DNA of 64,000 bases, taken from contig NZ_JWLC01000001.1 in assembly GCF_000813745.1 (NCBI RefSeq), positions 62,001 to 126,000 on the forward strand. Direction: 5' to 3'. Positions 8,649-17,729 of the stretch are shown here, in pieces (position 1 is the first letter of the stretch; each line of letters starts with the position of its first letter). The notes under the pieces are model-generated. The model had not been told where the DNA came from, ran no database searches, and saw only the letters and a list, made by a program, of their open reading frames with translations. This DNA is from Leisingera sp. ANG-M1. GTDB taxonomy: Bacteria; Pseudomonadota; Alphaproteobacteria; Rhodobacterales; Rhodobacteraceae. Both the position numbers and the translations under genes were made by a program.

Positions 8649-9419
8649 ATGTTTCCAATCCGAGATCACAATCCTTCCGGCCGCACGCCCTATGTCGTCT
8701 ACGCGCTGATGGCAGTGAATATCCTGGCCTATATTTACTACACTGCCAGCTTTGCCTCGCCCCGCGCGCTGGCCGTTTTCTATGACACCTATGCAGTGGT
8801 GCCGGCCGAGATCAGCCACGGTTACGGGTTCGAGACCCTGTTCACCTCGATGTTCATCCATGCAGGGCTAATGCACCTGGGCGGCAACATGCTGTTCCTG
8901 TGGATCTTCGGCGACAACCTGGAGGATGAGATGGGCCATCTCCCCTTCCTCCTCTTCTACCTCGCCAGCGGCATCGGCGCCGGGCTGATCCATGTGCTCT
9001 CGGCCCCCGGCTCCTGGGTGCCCACGGTCGGTGCCTCCGGTGCCATCGCAGGCGTCATGGGCGGCTACCTCCTGATGTTCCCCAAGGCCCGCGTCGATAT
9101 CCTCTTGGTGCTGATCATCTATTTCCGCATCTTCACCATCCCTGCATTCATCATGCTGGGCCTGTGGCTGGCGATGCAGTTCTTCGGAGGCCTCGGTTCC
9201 GACCCCGACCAGGGCGGCGTTGCCTATTGGGCCCATGCCGGAGGCTTTGCGGTGGGGCTGGTCCTCTGCCTGCCCCTATGGCTGCGCCGCGGAGGTCCTG
9301 CGTTTTGGAACAAGACCCACGGGCAGCCGCCGCATCCGGAGAACGAGTACGAATACTCCGCCAGCCGCATCCCCAAGCTGCCGCGTAAGAAGCCGCGTCC
9401 GGGGCCCTGGGGGAAGTGA
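8649..9419 (+). CDS. Rhomboid family intramembrane serine protease
   Basis: 256 residues from the ATG at 8649. Six or so membrane segments; FTSMFIHAGLMHLGGNMLFL is the conserved loop/TM region, VGASGAIAGVMGG carries the catalytic serine (GASG), and YWAHAGGFAVG carries the catalytic histidine. Rhomboids cleave substrates within the membrane; the substrate is not predictable. The C-terminal ~40 residues are a basic, proline-rich cytoplasmic tail. The GTG at 8610 is rejected as start because it lies before the putA terminator hairpin. Confidence 0.92.
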   Translation: MFPIRDHNPSGRTPYVVYALMAVNILAYIYYTASFASPRALAVFYDTYAVVPAEISHGYGFETLFTSMFIHAGLMHLGGNMLFLWIFGDNLEDEMGHLPFLLFYLASGIGAGLIHVLSAPGSWVPTVGASGAIAGVMGGYLLMFPKARVDILLVLIIYFRIFTIPAFIMLGLWLAMQFFGGLGSDPDQGGVAYWAHAGGFAVGLVLCLPLWLRRGGPAFWNKTHGQPPHPENEYEYSASRIPKLPRKKPRPGPWGK

Positions 9420-9469
9420 AACCCAGCAGCTTTCCGAAATTTTAATCTCTCAAACCGTTAATGCGTCTC

Positions 9470-9892
9470 TTACTGCCATCTGTCAGGCATTTCATTGTAG
9501 CAAAGGATCCGTACAAACTCCTCTGCACTCTGCTCAACCCTTCCTAAAACACGATCTTCAATCGAAACGTTCGGGCTGGCAATTCCTTGAAGAGTATACT
9601 TGCCATCACTCAATACTCCCAAAAATGTTCTGAAGTCGTCTTCGAGCCCGCCAGAATTCATGGCCTTGACTTCACCGCAAGTACGCTCGACCGTTTTTCC
9701 ATTTGAGTAGGTGAGACGGGTTTTGCGAATACCTCGAAACTCAGCAGTTTCTGGATGAATGAGAGCCGATCGGGTAACGCTTTCAACTTCTCTCTTTTCT
9801 GCAGCTGAAATCGGAAGGTTTTGCACAGTAGTGACGCTCGTGCACGCCGTCAGACCCAACACAGACAAACAGGTCAAGAAAAGGGATTTCAT
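9470..9892 (-). CDS. Small lipoprotein of unknown function
   Basis: 140 residues with a lipoprotein signal: MKSLFLTCLSVLGLTAC, lipobox LTAC with Cys17. The mature part has two further cysteines (ERTCGE and RILCYNE) that could pair in the periplasm. No family recognised. The gene is visibly less GC-rich than its neighbours, with AT-ending codons common, and it stands alone between rhomboid and GFA genes, so it may be a lineage-specific acquisition. Confidence 0.75.
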   Translation of the reverse strand: MKSLFLTCLSVLGLTACTSVTTVQNLPISAAEKREVESVTRSALIHPETAEFRGIRKTRLTYSNGKTVERTCGEVKAMNSGGLEDDFRTFLGVLSDGKYTLQGIASPNVSIEDRVLGRVEQSAEEFVRILCYNEMPDRWQ

Positions 9893-10028
9893 CGGTTTCC
9901 TATACGCATTCTATTCAATGAACAGGAAGTTACGTGCCTCTGGCTCGTTATGAAAGCCCTTGCTTCTGGCAATTCGCCAAGAAAGTGCACAAACTCGGGA
10001 GTGCCGTACATCAACAAAGGAAGCACCA

Positions 10029-10406
10029 TTGAAGCAGCTCAAAGCCACCTGCCACTGCGGCGCCGTTGAGATCGAGGCGGAGTTTCCTGAAGGCCTCGCC
10101 TCTGCGGCGCGTTGCGACTGTTCCTTCTGCCGCCGCCGCGGGGCGGCTGCCGTCACCGCCATTGCCGCCAGCCTCAAGGTGCTGAAGGGGGCGGAGAACC
10201 TCAGCCTCTACACCTGGGGCACCCATACCGCGAAACACTTTTTCTGCAAGACCTGCGGCATCTACACCCACCACCAGCGCCGCTCCGACCCCAAGGAATG
10301 CGGCGTCAACCTGGGCTGTATCGAAGGCGCCAATCCGCGGACGCACCCGGAAACCTATGGCGAGATTCCTTGGAACGACGGGGTGAATCATCCGTCCGAC
10401 AGGTAG
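10029..10406 (+). CDS. GFA/CENP-V family zinc protein
   Basis: 125 residues starting at TTG 10029, preceded by AAAGGA 7 bases away; the open frame extends to 9960 without a ribosome-binding site. Zinc ligands typical of the glutathione-dependent formaldehyde-activating (GFA) fold are visible: CHCGAVEIE near the start, CDCSFCRRRG and FFCKTCGIYTHHQ. Members include Gfa-like glutathione-binding proteins, many of unproven function. No formaldehyde-pathway genes are adjacent, so the substrate is open. Confidence 0.85.
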   Translation: MKQLKATCHCGAVEIEAEFPEGLASAARCDCSFCRRRGAAAVTAIAASLKVLKGAENLSLYTWGTHTAKHFFCKTCGIYTHHQRRSDPKECGVNLGCIEGANPRTHPETYGEIPWNDGVNHPSDR

Positions 10407-10414
10407 CGCTGGGG

Positions 10415-11869
10415 TCAGTTCAGCGCCAGCACACGCTGGGTCAGCCGGTCCAGGACCGCACCGATGCCTTCGCCTTCACTGATCTGCGGCAGCGAGGGGG
10501 TCAGCCCCTGCTCCGCCTCCCGCGCGGCAACCAGCTTTCTTGCATGTTCCCCAGCGGCCCGGAAATCTCGGGTCTCCGCCAGCGCCTCCACAATGAAGGC
10601 CCGGCCCCAGTCGGTGAACTCCTGGCTGTCCCTGCAGCCAAAGGAATTCCTGTCCGCCGCGGACGCGGTCAGCACCAGGCGGCCGGGGCCCTCCAGCTCA
10701 TCCACAAAGGAGCCGGAATAGCAGGCCGAGATCACCAAAACCGCGTTCTGAATGCCGGAAGCGTCCAGCGCTGCGGCAACTTCCCGCGACGTGAGGTCCC
10801 CCTCGCTCAGGCCGTAAAACGAGGTCGAGATGGTATCGGGCATCCCATGCGAGGTCAGGAAGATCAGCGCCACATCCTCTGCCGGGTTCATGCGGCTGGC
10901 CAGCGCCTGCAGGGCCTGGCTGAGGTTGGTCCGGTTGAGAAGCGGCCGCCCCGCGGGCAGCAGCTTCTGCGCCCCCAGCCGCATCACACGGCCCTTGGCA
11001 TCATAGCTTCGGGCCAGCAGCGCGGACATTGCCGCAACTTCGCGCTGGAAGACTTCCTGATAAGGTGTTCCGGCGCCGACGATGGCATAGAGATCCACCT
11101 GCCCCGGCTCCTCCGCCCGCAGCGCCTCCGCCTGTTTCGCAACCATGCCCGCTTGGATGGGATAGATCACCTCGGGGTCCGGGAAGGACCAATCCGGCAC
11201 TCCATCTTCGCCAGCATAGTCTTCACCGCCGGCGCCATAGGTTAAAAAATAGCCGGTCTCAAAGATATACGGTGTCGCCATCGCCTGAGCAGCCGCCAGG
11301 GCTGCAACACAAAACCCTGGAAAGGCGCGTCGCAATGCGCCCTCGGCCAGCAGGCAAGTCACGGCTATAAGCCCCGGCAGGTTTCCGGCTGAAACGCTCA
11401 GCCAATAGGTCCACGCTTCAGAAGCACCCGCCGCCCCCAGGCCGAAAAAGAGCATCATGATTAGAACATTGCCTGCGGCACTGGCCGCAAAAGCTGCCAC
11501 CAGCAGCGGCCCGGCCTGCGCCCCTTTGCCAAACAGAAGCGCTGCCAGCACCAGCGTTAGCACCCAAGCTGCTGAAATCCCCAGGTTGAGCTGCACCCCG
11601 TATATGTCAAGCGCAACCGTGTAGCTGCCGGCCGCAGCAAAGAAGCCGTATTGGATCAGCACCGTGATTGCGAAGTAAAGCGCGATGGCGGCCAGCACGT
11701 CGCCGGGCCGCCCGGTAATGCCCTGGGCCGGACGCCGCCAGACGCACAGCTGCAACGCGGCCAGCGCATTCATCAGGGGGTTCCGTTGACGCTGCCACGG
11801 AGACAGGGTTCTGGAGCCGAACGGCCGGTCAACCCGGGCTTCACCAGAAGGATGGGGTGTATCAGACAT
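10415..11869 (-). CDS. Membrane-anchored C13 family (legumain-like) cysteine peptidase
   Basis: 484 residues. The N-terminal half (about 55-210) has five or six hydrophobic segments, for example AAIALYFAITVLIQYGFFAA and WVLTLVLAALLFG. The C-terminal half is a soluble C13 domain with the His motif IFLTSHGMPD and the Cys motif VLVISACYSGSFVD, the clan CD (caspase-like fold) dyad. A DLYAIVGAGTPYQEVF strand precedes it. Bacterial C13 proteins are rarely characterised; cleavage after Asn/Asp is the eukaryotic precedent. Substrate unknown. It converges with the GFA gene at its 3' end. Confidence 0.85.
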   Translation of the reverse strand: MSDTPHPSGEARVDRPFGSRTLSPWQRQRNPLMNALAALQLCVWRRPAQGITGRPGDVLAAIALYFAITVLIQYGFFAAAGSYTVALDIYGVQLNLGISAAWVLTLVLAALLFGKGAQAGPLLVAAFAASAAGNVLIMMLFFGLGAAGASEAWTYWLSVSAGNLPGLIAVTCLLAEGALRRAFPGFCVAALAAAQAMATPYIFETGYFLTYGAGGEDYAGEDGVPDWSFPDPEVIYPIQAGMVAKQAEALRAEEPGQVDLYAIVGAGTPYQEVFQREVAAMSALLARSYDAKGRVMRLGAQKLLPAGRPLLNRTNLSQALQALASRMNPAEDVALIFLTSHGMPDTISTSFYGLSEGDLTSREVAAALDASGIQNAVLVISACYSGSFVDELEGPGRLVLTASAADRNSFGCRDSQEFTDWGRAFIVEALAETRDFRAAGEHARKLVAAREAEQGLTPSLPQISEGEGIGAVLDRLTQRVLALN

Positions 11870-11952
11870 GCCCGAGGCTTAGACCGCAATTGCGGCCGAA
11901 CTGCGGCCTTCCAGAACTTGTTTACTTGCCCGCGAAAACAACCCTAACGTTA

Positions 11953-11980
11953 CAACAAACGCGCCCCAATCAGGGCGCGC
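11953..11980 (-). terminator. suhB terminator
   Basis: Downstream of suhB on the minus strand, GCGCGCCC-TGATT-GGGGCGCG is followed by TTTGTTG. Confidence 0.65.
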
Positions 11981-12008
11981 TCGATCGCGGCCTCGTAGGA
12001 TCTTCAGA

Positions 12009-12794
12009 TCAGCCGCGGATCACCTTGGCGAAGTTCTCAAAAATCGGCTCGTTCGAACACAGCACAGAACCGCTGTCGATGATGCCCGCTTCCGGGTCGA
12101 TCGCCTCGGCCAGACCGCCGGCCTCTTTCACGATGATGATGCCAGCGGCCAGATCCCAGGCGTTCAGGCGGCGCTCCCAGAAGCCCTCATAGCGGCCAGC
12201 CGCCACATAAGCCATGTCCAGCGCGGCAGAGCCCCAGCGGCGCACGCCGGCGCAGGCAGGCATGATACGGGCCAGGTCCTGCAGCGTCAGCGGCAGGTCG
12301 GAGCGGCCGCCGAAGGGAACGCCAGTGGCGAAGATGGACTCGATCATCCGGTGGCGGCCCGAGACACGGATGCGGGTGTCGTTCATCCAGGCGCCCGCGC
12401 CCTTCTCGGCAAAGAACATCTCGTCCTTGGCAGCGTCATAGATCACGCCGGCGACGATCTTGCCCTTGTGCTCCAGCGCGATGGAGATCGCCCAATGCGG
12501 CAGCCCGTGCAGGAAGTTGGTGGTGCCGTCCAGCGGATCGACGATCCAGCGGCGGGTCGGGTCTTCGCCCTCGATCTCGCCGCCCTCTTCCGCGATCCAG
12601 CCATAGGTCGGGCGGGCGTTGCGCAGCTCTTCCTTGATGATCTTCTCAGCGGCGATGTCGGCCTTGGAGACAAAGTCGCCCGCGCCTTTCATCGACACCT
12701 GCAGGTTCTCCACCTCGCGGAAGTCTTTCACCAGGGAACGGCCTGCCTTGCGGGCGGCCTTGATCATCACATTGAGGTTTGCGCTGCCAATCAT
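12009..12794 (-). CDS. suhB: Inositol-1-monophosphatase family protein SuhB
   Basis: 261 residues. Metal-binding and catalytic motifs of the family are complete: WIAEEGGE, WIVDPLDGTTNFLHG and AWDLAAGIIIVKEAGG. SuhB hydrolyses inositol monophosphate and in enterobacteria also joins the rRNA antitermination complex. Which role dominates here cannot be read from sequence. Stand-alone gene with its own downstream hairpin. Confidence 0.92.
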   Translation of the reverse strand: MIGSANLNVMIKAARKAGRSLVKDFREVENLQVSMKGAGDFVSKADIAAEKIIKEELRNARPTYGWIAEEGGEIEGEDPTRRWIVDPLDGTTNFLHGLPHWAISIALEHKGKIVAGVIYDAAKDEMFFAEKGAGAWMNDTRIRVSGRHRMIESIFATGVPFGGRSDLPLTLQDLARIMPACAGVRRWGSAALDMAYVAAGRYEGFWERRLNAWDLAAGIIIVKEAGGLAEAIDPEAGIIDSGSVLCSNEPIFENFAKVIRG

Positions 12795-12985
12795 GTCTGC
12801 AGAATCCTGTCAGGTCGGGGAGATGCCGGGTCAATGCGTGCCTATACGCCCCCTGCCCCCGCTTGCCAAGGGGTTATACTGCCAGGAGTCTAACAGGATT
12901 GACGTCCCGTCAAAGCCCGGCCGCCAGTTGAAATCCCGGCAGGCGGCGCTCAAACTCCGGCACAAGCAAACAAAGGAATCCCCCC

Positions 12986-14005
12986 ATGACCGGACAGATG
13001 CAGCGCATTGTGCTGGCAAGCCGCCCCGAAGCCCAGGCCAGCGAAGAGAACTTCCGCCTTGAAGCGCTGGACTTGCCCCAGCCCGGTGAAGGCGAAGTGC
13101 TTGTAAAAGTTCACTATATGTCGCTGGACCCCTATATGCGCGGCCGCATGAACGCAGGCAAATCCTACGCTCCGCCTGTCGAAATCGGAGAGGTCATGAC
13201 CGCAGGCGGTGTGGGTGAAGTGCTTGCCTCCAACAGCCCCGGTTTCAAGCCCGGCGACTTTGCCCTGGGCATGTTCGGCTGGGCCAGCCATGCCAGTGCC
13301 AAGGCCTCGGAGATCCGCAAGCTAGACCCGGGTATGGCACCGCTCACCACCGCGCTTGGCGTTCTCGGCATGCCGGGGTTTACCGCCTGGCATGGCTTGC
13401 AGGCGTATGGCCAGCCCAAAGCCGGTGAAACCCTGGTGGTTGCGGCCGCCACCGGCCCGGTTGGTTCAATGGTCGGGCAACTGGCAAAACAAGCAGGCCT
13501 GCGCGTGGTCGGCGTCGCGGGCGGCGCGGACAAGTGCAAGCTGGCGGTTGAGACCTTCGGCTTTGACGCCTGCCTTGATCACAGCGCCTATGCCAGCGCC
13601 GAAGCGCTCAGCGAGGCGCTGGCGGCGGAGTGCCCGGACGGCATCGACATCTATTACGAAAACGTCGGCGGCAAGGTGCTGGAAGCAGTCCTGCCCCTGA
13701 TGAACAACTTCGGCCGCATCCCGGTCTGCGGCATGATCGCCTGGTACAACAGCGCCGAAACGGATCTGACCGCGCCGGCCATCTGGCGTTCTGTGCTGAC
13801 CAAATTCCTGTCCGTGAACGGCTTCATCATTTTCAACCACTACGACCGCTACCCGCAGTTCCTGCAGGACGTTGCCCCCAAAATCTCCAGCGGCGACATC
13901 AAATACCTGGAGGACATTGCCGAAGGCCTGGAGAACGCGCCCAAGACCTTCCTGTCGATGATGCAGGGCGGCAATACCGGCAAGCAGATCGTCAAGCTGG
14001 TCTGA
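12986..14005 (+). CDS. NADP-dependent MDR-family oxidoreductase (CurA-like)
   Basis: 339 residues. Zinc-independent medium-chain reductase: the N-terminal catalytic domain has the YMSLDPYMRGRM motif, the Rossmann domain has VVAAATGPVGSMVGQLAK, and IYYENVGGKVLEAVLPL follows. These match the leukotriene B4 12-hydroxydehydrogenase / curcumin reductase (CurA) group, which reduce alpha,beta-unsaturated carbonyls. Probably a detoxifying alkenal reductase; the substrate is not given by context. Confidence 0.88.
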   Translation: MTGQMQRIVLASRPEAQASEENFRLEALDLPQPGEGEVLVKVHYMSLDPYMRGRMNAGKSYAPPVEIGEVMTAGGVGEVLASNSPGFKPGDFALGMFGWASHASAKASEIRKLDPGMAPLTTALGVLGMPGFTAWHGLQAYGQPKAGETLVVAAATGPVGSMVGQLAKQAGLRVVGVAGGADKCKLAVETFGFDACLDHSAYASAEALSEALAAECPDGIDIYYENVGGKVLEAVLPLMNNFGRIPVCGMIAWYNSAETDLTAPAIWRSVLTKFLSVNGFIIFNHYDRYPQFLQDVAPKISSGDIKYLEDIAEGLENAPKTFLSMMQGGNTGKQIVKLV

Positions 14006-14101
14006 TCCTGGCCGCAAGGCCGCAGTATTGCGCAACCGCGCGGAGCGGGCACGGAAGCCGGAACGGCGCCAGGCCGCTCCGCGCTTCGCCACGCACCCCG
14101 C

Positions 14102-15007
14102 CTATTGATGCTGCAGCTTGCGCGCCTCGACCTTGGCGAGCCGGATCAGCTCCTGCATATAAGGCTTTTCCCGGTCCTCGGTCCGGATCGCCGCATACAG
14201 CCGCCGGGTGATGCCTGATTTGGTCAGCGGGCGGGTCACATAGTCCGAGGAATATTTCACCTCCCGCACCACCCAGTCCGGCAGTGCCGACACGCCGCGG
14301 TTCGAAGCCACCAGCAGCAGGATCACTGCGGTCAGTTCCACCTGCCGGATCGAGGCGGGCTCAACCCCGGCCGGGATCAGCAACTGGCTGAACACGTCCA
14401 GCCGGGTTTTCTCCACCGGGTAGGTGATCAGGTTCTGGCCGACGAAATCCTCGGCCTCGACATAGGGCTTCTCTGCCAAAGGATGCTGAGCCGAGGCAAC
14501 AAACACCGCATTGTAATCAAACAGCTCGATAAACTCGACGCCGGCGATGTCCTCGGGGTCGGAGGAGACCACCAGATCCACCTCCTCTTTCTGCAGCGCG
14601 GGCAGCGCGTCAAAGGCAAGGCCGGGGCGGATATCCACATCCACATCGCCCCAGTTCTTGCGGAACCCCTCAAGCACCGGGAACAGCCATTCGAAACAGG
14701 CGTGGCATTCGATGGCGATATGCATCCGGCCGGTGTTGCCCTCGCGCAGAGAGGAAAATTCCGCTTGCGCTGCCTCCACTTGCGGCAAAACCTGTTCCGC
14801 CAGCCTGAGCAGGCGCAGCCCCGCCGGTGACAGTTTCATCGGCTTGGAGCGGCGGATGAACAACTCGACACCCGCCTGCTCCTCCAAGCCCTTCACCTGA
14901 TGGCTCAGCGCGCTTTGGGTGATGTTCAGCTGCTCCGCAGCCCTTGCCAGCCCGCCGGCCTCGTGAATGGCCTTGATGGTGCGGAGATGGCGGAATTCGA
15001 TGTGCAT
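14102..15007 (-). CDS. metR: LysR-type regulator MetR
   Basis: 301 residues from the ATG at 15007 (MHIEFRHLRTIKAI); a 20-residue upstream extension in frame is unlikely. The LysR helix-turn-helix is RAAEQLNITQSALSHQVKGLEEQAG. It is divergent from metF, with a MetR-type operator between them. In proteobacteria MetR activates methionine-synthesis genes with homocysteine as co-effector. Identification rests on the metF neighbour plus the operator and on sequence style. Confidence 0.88.
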   Translation of the reverse strand: MHIEFRHLRTIKAIHEAGGLARAAEQLNITQSALSHQVKGLEEQAGVELFIRRSKPMKLSPAGLRLLRLAEQVLPQVEAAQAEFSSLREGNTGRMHIAIECHACFEWLFPVLEGFRKNWGDVDVDIRPGLAFDALPALQKEEVDLVVSSDPEDIAGVEFIELFDYNAVFVASAQHPLAEKPYVEAEDFVGQNLITYPVEKTRLDVFSQLLIPAGVEPASIRQVELTAVILLLVASNRGVSALPDWVVREVKYSSDYVTRPLTKSGITRRLYAAIRTEDREKPYMQELIRLAKVEARKLQHQ

Positions 15008-15041
15008 CCTATCAGATCGCTCATGTTGTTCTTGAGAATTA

Positions 15042-15054
15042 TGAAATTGTCTCA
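15042..15054. promoter_or_regulatory. Candidate MetR-binding site
   Basis: TGAAATTGTCTCA differs by one base from the MetR consensus TGAA-N5-TTCA. It lies 52 bases before the metF start and 35 bases before metR, in the shared promoter region, so it could serve autoregulation and metF activation. Confidence 0.6.
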
Positions 15055-15105
15055 CAATGCTGCGCATGCAACAAGAGGCGAAATCAACCTAGCGAGAGAC
15101 CTGAG

Positions 15106-15975
15106 ATGACGACGCCCAAGATTTCCTTTGAATTCTTCCCGCCGCAGAATCTCGAAGCCTCCTTCCGGCTTTGGGACACCGTGCAAGTCCTCGCCCCGAT
15201 GGACCCGCGGTTTGTGTCCGTGACCTATGGCGCAGGCGGCACCACCCGCACCCTGACCCGCGATGCGGTGGCAACGCTGCACAAATCCTCCGGCCTGAAC
15301 GTGGCGGCGCATCTGACCTGCGTAAACGCCTCCAAGGCGGAAACGCTGGAGATCGCCGACCAGTTCGCCGAGGCCGGGGTGACCGAGATCGTGGCCCTGC
15401 GCGGCGACCCGCCCAAGGGCGAAGGCAAGTTCACCCCGCACCCCGACGGCTTCTCCAACTCGGTGGAGCTGATCAAGGGGCTGAAAGCGCGCGGCAACTT
15501 CAACATAAAGGTCGGCGCCTACCCGGACCGCCACCCGGAGGCCGCCGATCAATCCGCCGATGTGGAGTGGCTGAAGCGCAAGCTGGATGCCGGTGCGGAC
15601 GAGGCGCTGACCCAGTTCTTCTTCGAGGCCGAGACCTTCTTCCGCTTCCGCGATGCCTGCGAGAAGGCCGGGATCGACGGCAGCAAGCTGACCCCCGGCA
15701 TCCTGCCGATCGAAAACTGGAAAGGCGCCCGCAACTTTGCCAAGCGCTGCGGCACCATCATCCCGGATTGGGTCGAGAACGCCTTTGACAAAGCTCTGCG
15801 CGATGACCGCGAAGAACTGCTGGCCACAGCACTTTGCACCGAGCTGTGCTCGGACCTGATGGAGGGCGGTGTGGACAAGCTGCATTTCTACACGCTGAAC
15901 CGGCCCGAGCTGACCCGCGACGTCTGCTTTGCCCTGGGCATCACCCCCAAAGTGGCTCTGTCGAACGTGGCGTAA
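15106..15975 (+). CDS. metF: 5,10-methylenetetrahydrofolate reductase
   Basis: 289 residues. MetF reduces methylene-THF to methyl-THF for methionine synthesis using NADH and FAD. The TIM-barrel family motifs are clear: ISFEFFPPQN, VSVTYGAGGTTRTLT, VAHLTCVNASK-like segment, EIVALRGDPPKGEG and ILPIENWKGARNFAKRCG. Normal length for the short bacterial form. Divergent from metR. Confidence 0.96.
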   Translation: MTTPKISFEFFPPQNLEASFRLWDTVQVLAPMDPRFVSVTYGAGGTTRTLTRDAVATLHKSSGLNVAAHLTCVNASKAETLEIADQFAEAGVTEIVALRGDPPKGEGKFTPHPDGFSNSVELIKGLKARGNFNIKVGAYPDRHPEAADQSADVEWLKRKLDAGADEALTQFFFEAETFFRFRDACEKAGIDGSKLTPGILPIENWKGARNFAKRCGTIIPDWVENAFDKALRDDREELLATALCTELCSDLMEGGVDKLHFYTLNRPELTRDVCFALGITPKVALSNVA

Positions 15976-16039
15976 GCGTTGCACCCATGGCTGCGCGGTT
16001 TCTAATGGAGGGGACTTCCCCGCCAAGGACCCCCGCGCC

Positions 16040-16525
16040 ATGTACTACGCCACAAAACCTGCCGACCTGCTGACAATGGAGCAGATCACCCGGATCTCCG
16101 GGCTCGAGTTCATGCAAGGTATTCTGGACGGCCGCCTGCCCGGCCCGCCGATTGCCGAAACCCTTGGCTATCATCTGCACAGCGTAGAAGACGGCCAGGT
16201 GGTCTTTCGCGGCACGCCGGAATTCCATGTCTGCAACCCGATGGGCACCGTGCACGGTGGCTGGTACGGCACGCTTCTGGACAGCGCCATGGCCTGCGCT
16301 GTGATGACCAAGGTTCCGCAGGGCTCGGTCTATACAACGCTGGAATACAAGATCAACATTCTGCGGCCGATCCCGCTGGGCACTCAGATCGACTGCACCG
16401 GCACCATTGACCACGTGGGCCGCTCCACCGGCATCGCCCATGGCGAGCTGCGAGGCGTGGACGACGGCCGCCTCTATGCAACTGGCTCCACCACCTGTAT
16501 CGTGATGCAGATCGCCCCCAGGTAA
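16040..16525 (+). CDS. PaaI-type hotdog thioesterase
   Basis: 161 residues from the ATG at 16040 (AAGGA 11 bases upstream). The hotdog-fold core includes FHVCNPMGTVHGGWYGTLLDSAMACAV (the HGG-containing catalytic helix region of PaaI/YbgC-like enzymes) and the STGIAHGELR strand. These enzymes hydrolyse acyl- or aryl-CoA esters. The substrate is not evident. The open frame extends to 15929, overlapping metF, but without support. Confidence 0.85.
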   Translation: MYYATKPADLLTMEQITRISGLEFMQGILDGRLPGPPIAETLGYHLHSVEDGQVVFRGTPEFHVCNPMGTVHGGWYGTLLDSAMACAVMTKVPQGSVYTTLEYKINILRPIPLGTQIDCTGTIDHVGRSTGIAHGELRGVDDGRLYATGSTTCIVMQIAPR

Positions 16526-16607
16526 CAGCGCCGACTCCGGCCTTGCTGCCCGTCTGCATGCCTTTATGCTGCAGCGTGCAACCTGCCCTGCCGGAAAAGG
16601 ACTGTCC

Positions 16608-17108
16608 ATGCCGCCCAGCAGCTTCGCCCGCGCCGCCACCGCCCGCATTCAAGTCCTTGCCCCCGCCAATGAGCTGGACTTCCTGGACACTCAGTCCGTT
16701 GTCCTGCCCAAGCCGCTGACACCGCTGGAAGCCTGGAATCTGATGCACGCCCGCCCGCTGCCGGGCCTGAAACTGGCCTTCTGGCTGCGGGACACGGTCT
16801 CGGCCTGCTTCGGTGTCAAACGCATCGGCGGATTTTCCGGCCAGCCGCGCACATCTGTGCAGGCCGGAGACAAGCTGGATTTCTTCCTGGTGGAGGCGGT
16901 GTCGGACACGGTCCTGACCCTCACCGTGCGGGACAGCCATCTGGACGTGATGACCTGCCTCACCGTCAACAGCGGCGTGCTGTCCATCACCTCGTCAGTC
17001 AAGACCCACAACTGGTTTGGCCGCATCTACATGATCCCAGTCCGCCCGGCCCATAAGCTGATTGCGGCCGCATCACTGAAACGTCTGCAGCATCAGGAAT
17101 CCAGCTAA
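16608..17108 (+). CDS. DUF2867 family protein
   Basis: 166 residues from the ATG at 16608, preceded by AAAAGGA. The pattern of ELDFLDTQSV, AFWLRDTVSACFGVKRI, DFFLVEAVSDTVLTLTVRD and HNWFGRIYMIPVRPAHK is typical of DUF2867, a family of ~150-180 residue proteins without a proven function and sometimes fused to short-chain dehydrogenases. It follows the thioesterase by 82 bases. Confidence 0.8.
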   Translation: MPPSSFARAATARIQVLAPANELDFLDTQSVVLPKPLTPLEAWNLMHARPLPGLKLAFWLRDTVSACFGVKRIGGFSGQPRTSVQAGDKLDFFLVEAVSDTVLTLTVRDSHLDVMTCLTVNSGVLSITSSVKTHNWFGRIYMIPVRPAHKLIAAASLKRLQHQESS

Positions 17109-17157
17109 AATTGCGGCTGTGGACTTTCCCTCTGGCCACCCTCCAAGGAAAAGAAAA

Positions 17158-17697
17158 TTGAACCTCAGGCCGTTCTCGCGGGTATTTCTGGCATCGCTCG
17201 CATGTCTGACCATTCTGGCGGTCTGCAACAACAGGACTCACACAGCCCGCGCCGACTTAGGGGCAGGCAAGCGGGTCAGTATGTCGATTAGGGCAATGTT
17301 TGGGATCCACAGCGACTGGCACCGGAAACTCCGCATCTCTAACGGACTGAAAAGCGAAACAGTCCGCCTGGACGGGGACACAGGCTGGTGGCGCGGATCA
17401 AACCTCTATCTGCACAGCTCAGGCCTCTATGTGCTCCACGAAGGACAGGCCGGCTGCTTCAGTTTTGACTTGAACCGTGTGGGTGTTGAGCAGCCCAGCC
17501 CCATTCTGTGTCGGAAAGCAAGCGAAGTTAGAACGCCAGGGCTGCCTCCATCCAAGAACGGATACCCGCAGTCTCATTTCTATGAAAACCTGTACTACAT
17601 AGGGCATTTCAATGAAACGGCGCGGAAAGGCGGACAACGGGCACTCTTTACCCCGCACGCCAGCACACCCGAGCCGGAACTGCCTGACGTTCTATAA
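17158..17697 (+). CDS. Hypothetical exported protein
   Basis: 179 residues if started at TTG 17158, which has AAGGA about 9 bases before it; an in-frame GTG at 17119 is possible. A hydrophobic stretch FLASLACLTILAVC near the start is a signal peptide or membrane anchor. The rest is beta-rich with repeated Trp/Tyr/Gly (GWWRGSNLYLHSSGLYVLHEG) and mentions no known motif. The middle of the gene is less GC-rich than neighbours. Function unknown. Confidence 0.6.
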   Translation: MNLRPFSRVFLASLACLTILAVCNNRTHTARADLGAGKRVSMSIRAMFGIHSDWHRKLRISNGLKSETVRLDGDTGWWRGSNLYLHSSGLYVLHEGQAGCFSFDLNRVGVEQPSPILCRKASEVRTPGLPPSKNGYPQSHFYENLYYIGHFNETARKGGQRALFTPHASTPEPELPDVL

Positions 17698-17729
17698 TCC
17701 TTACTGCATCCGCGCATGGAAGCGGACCA

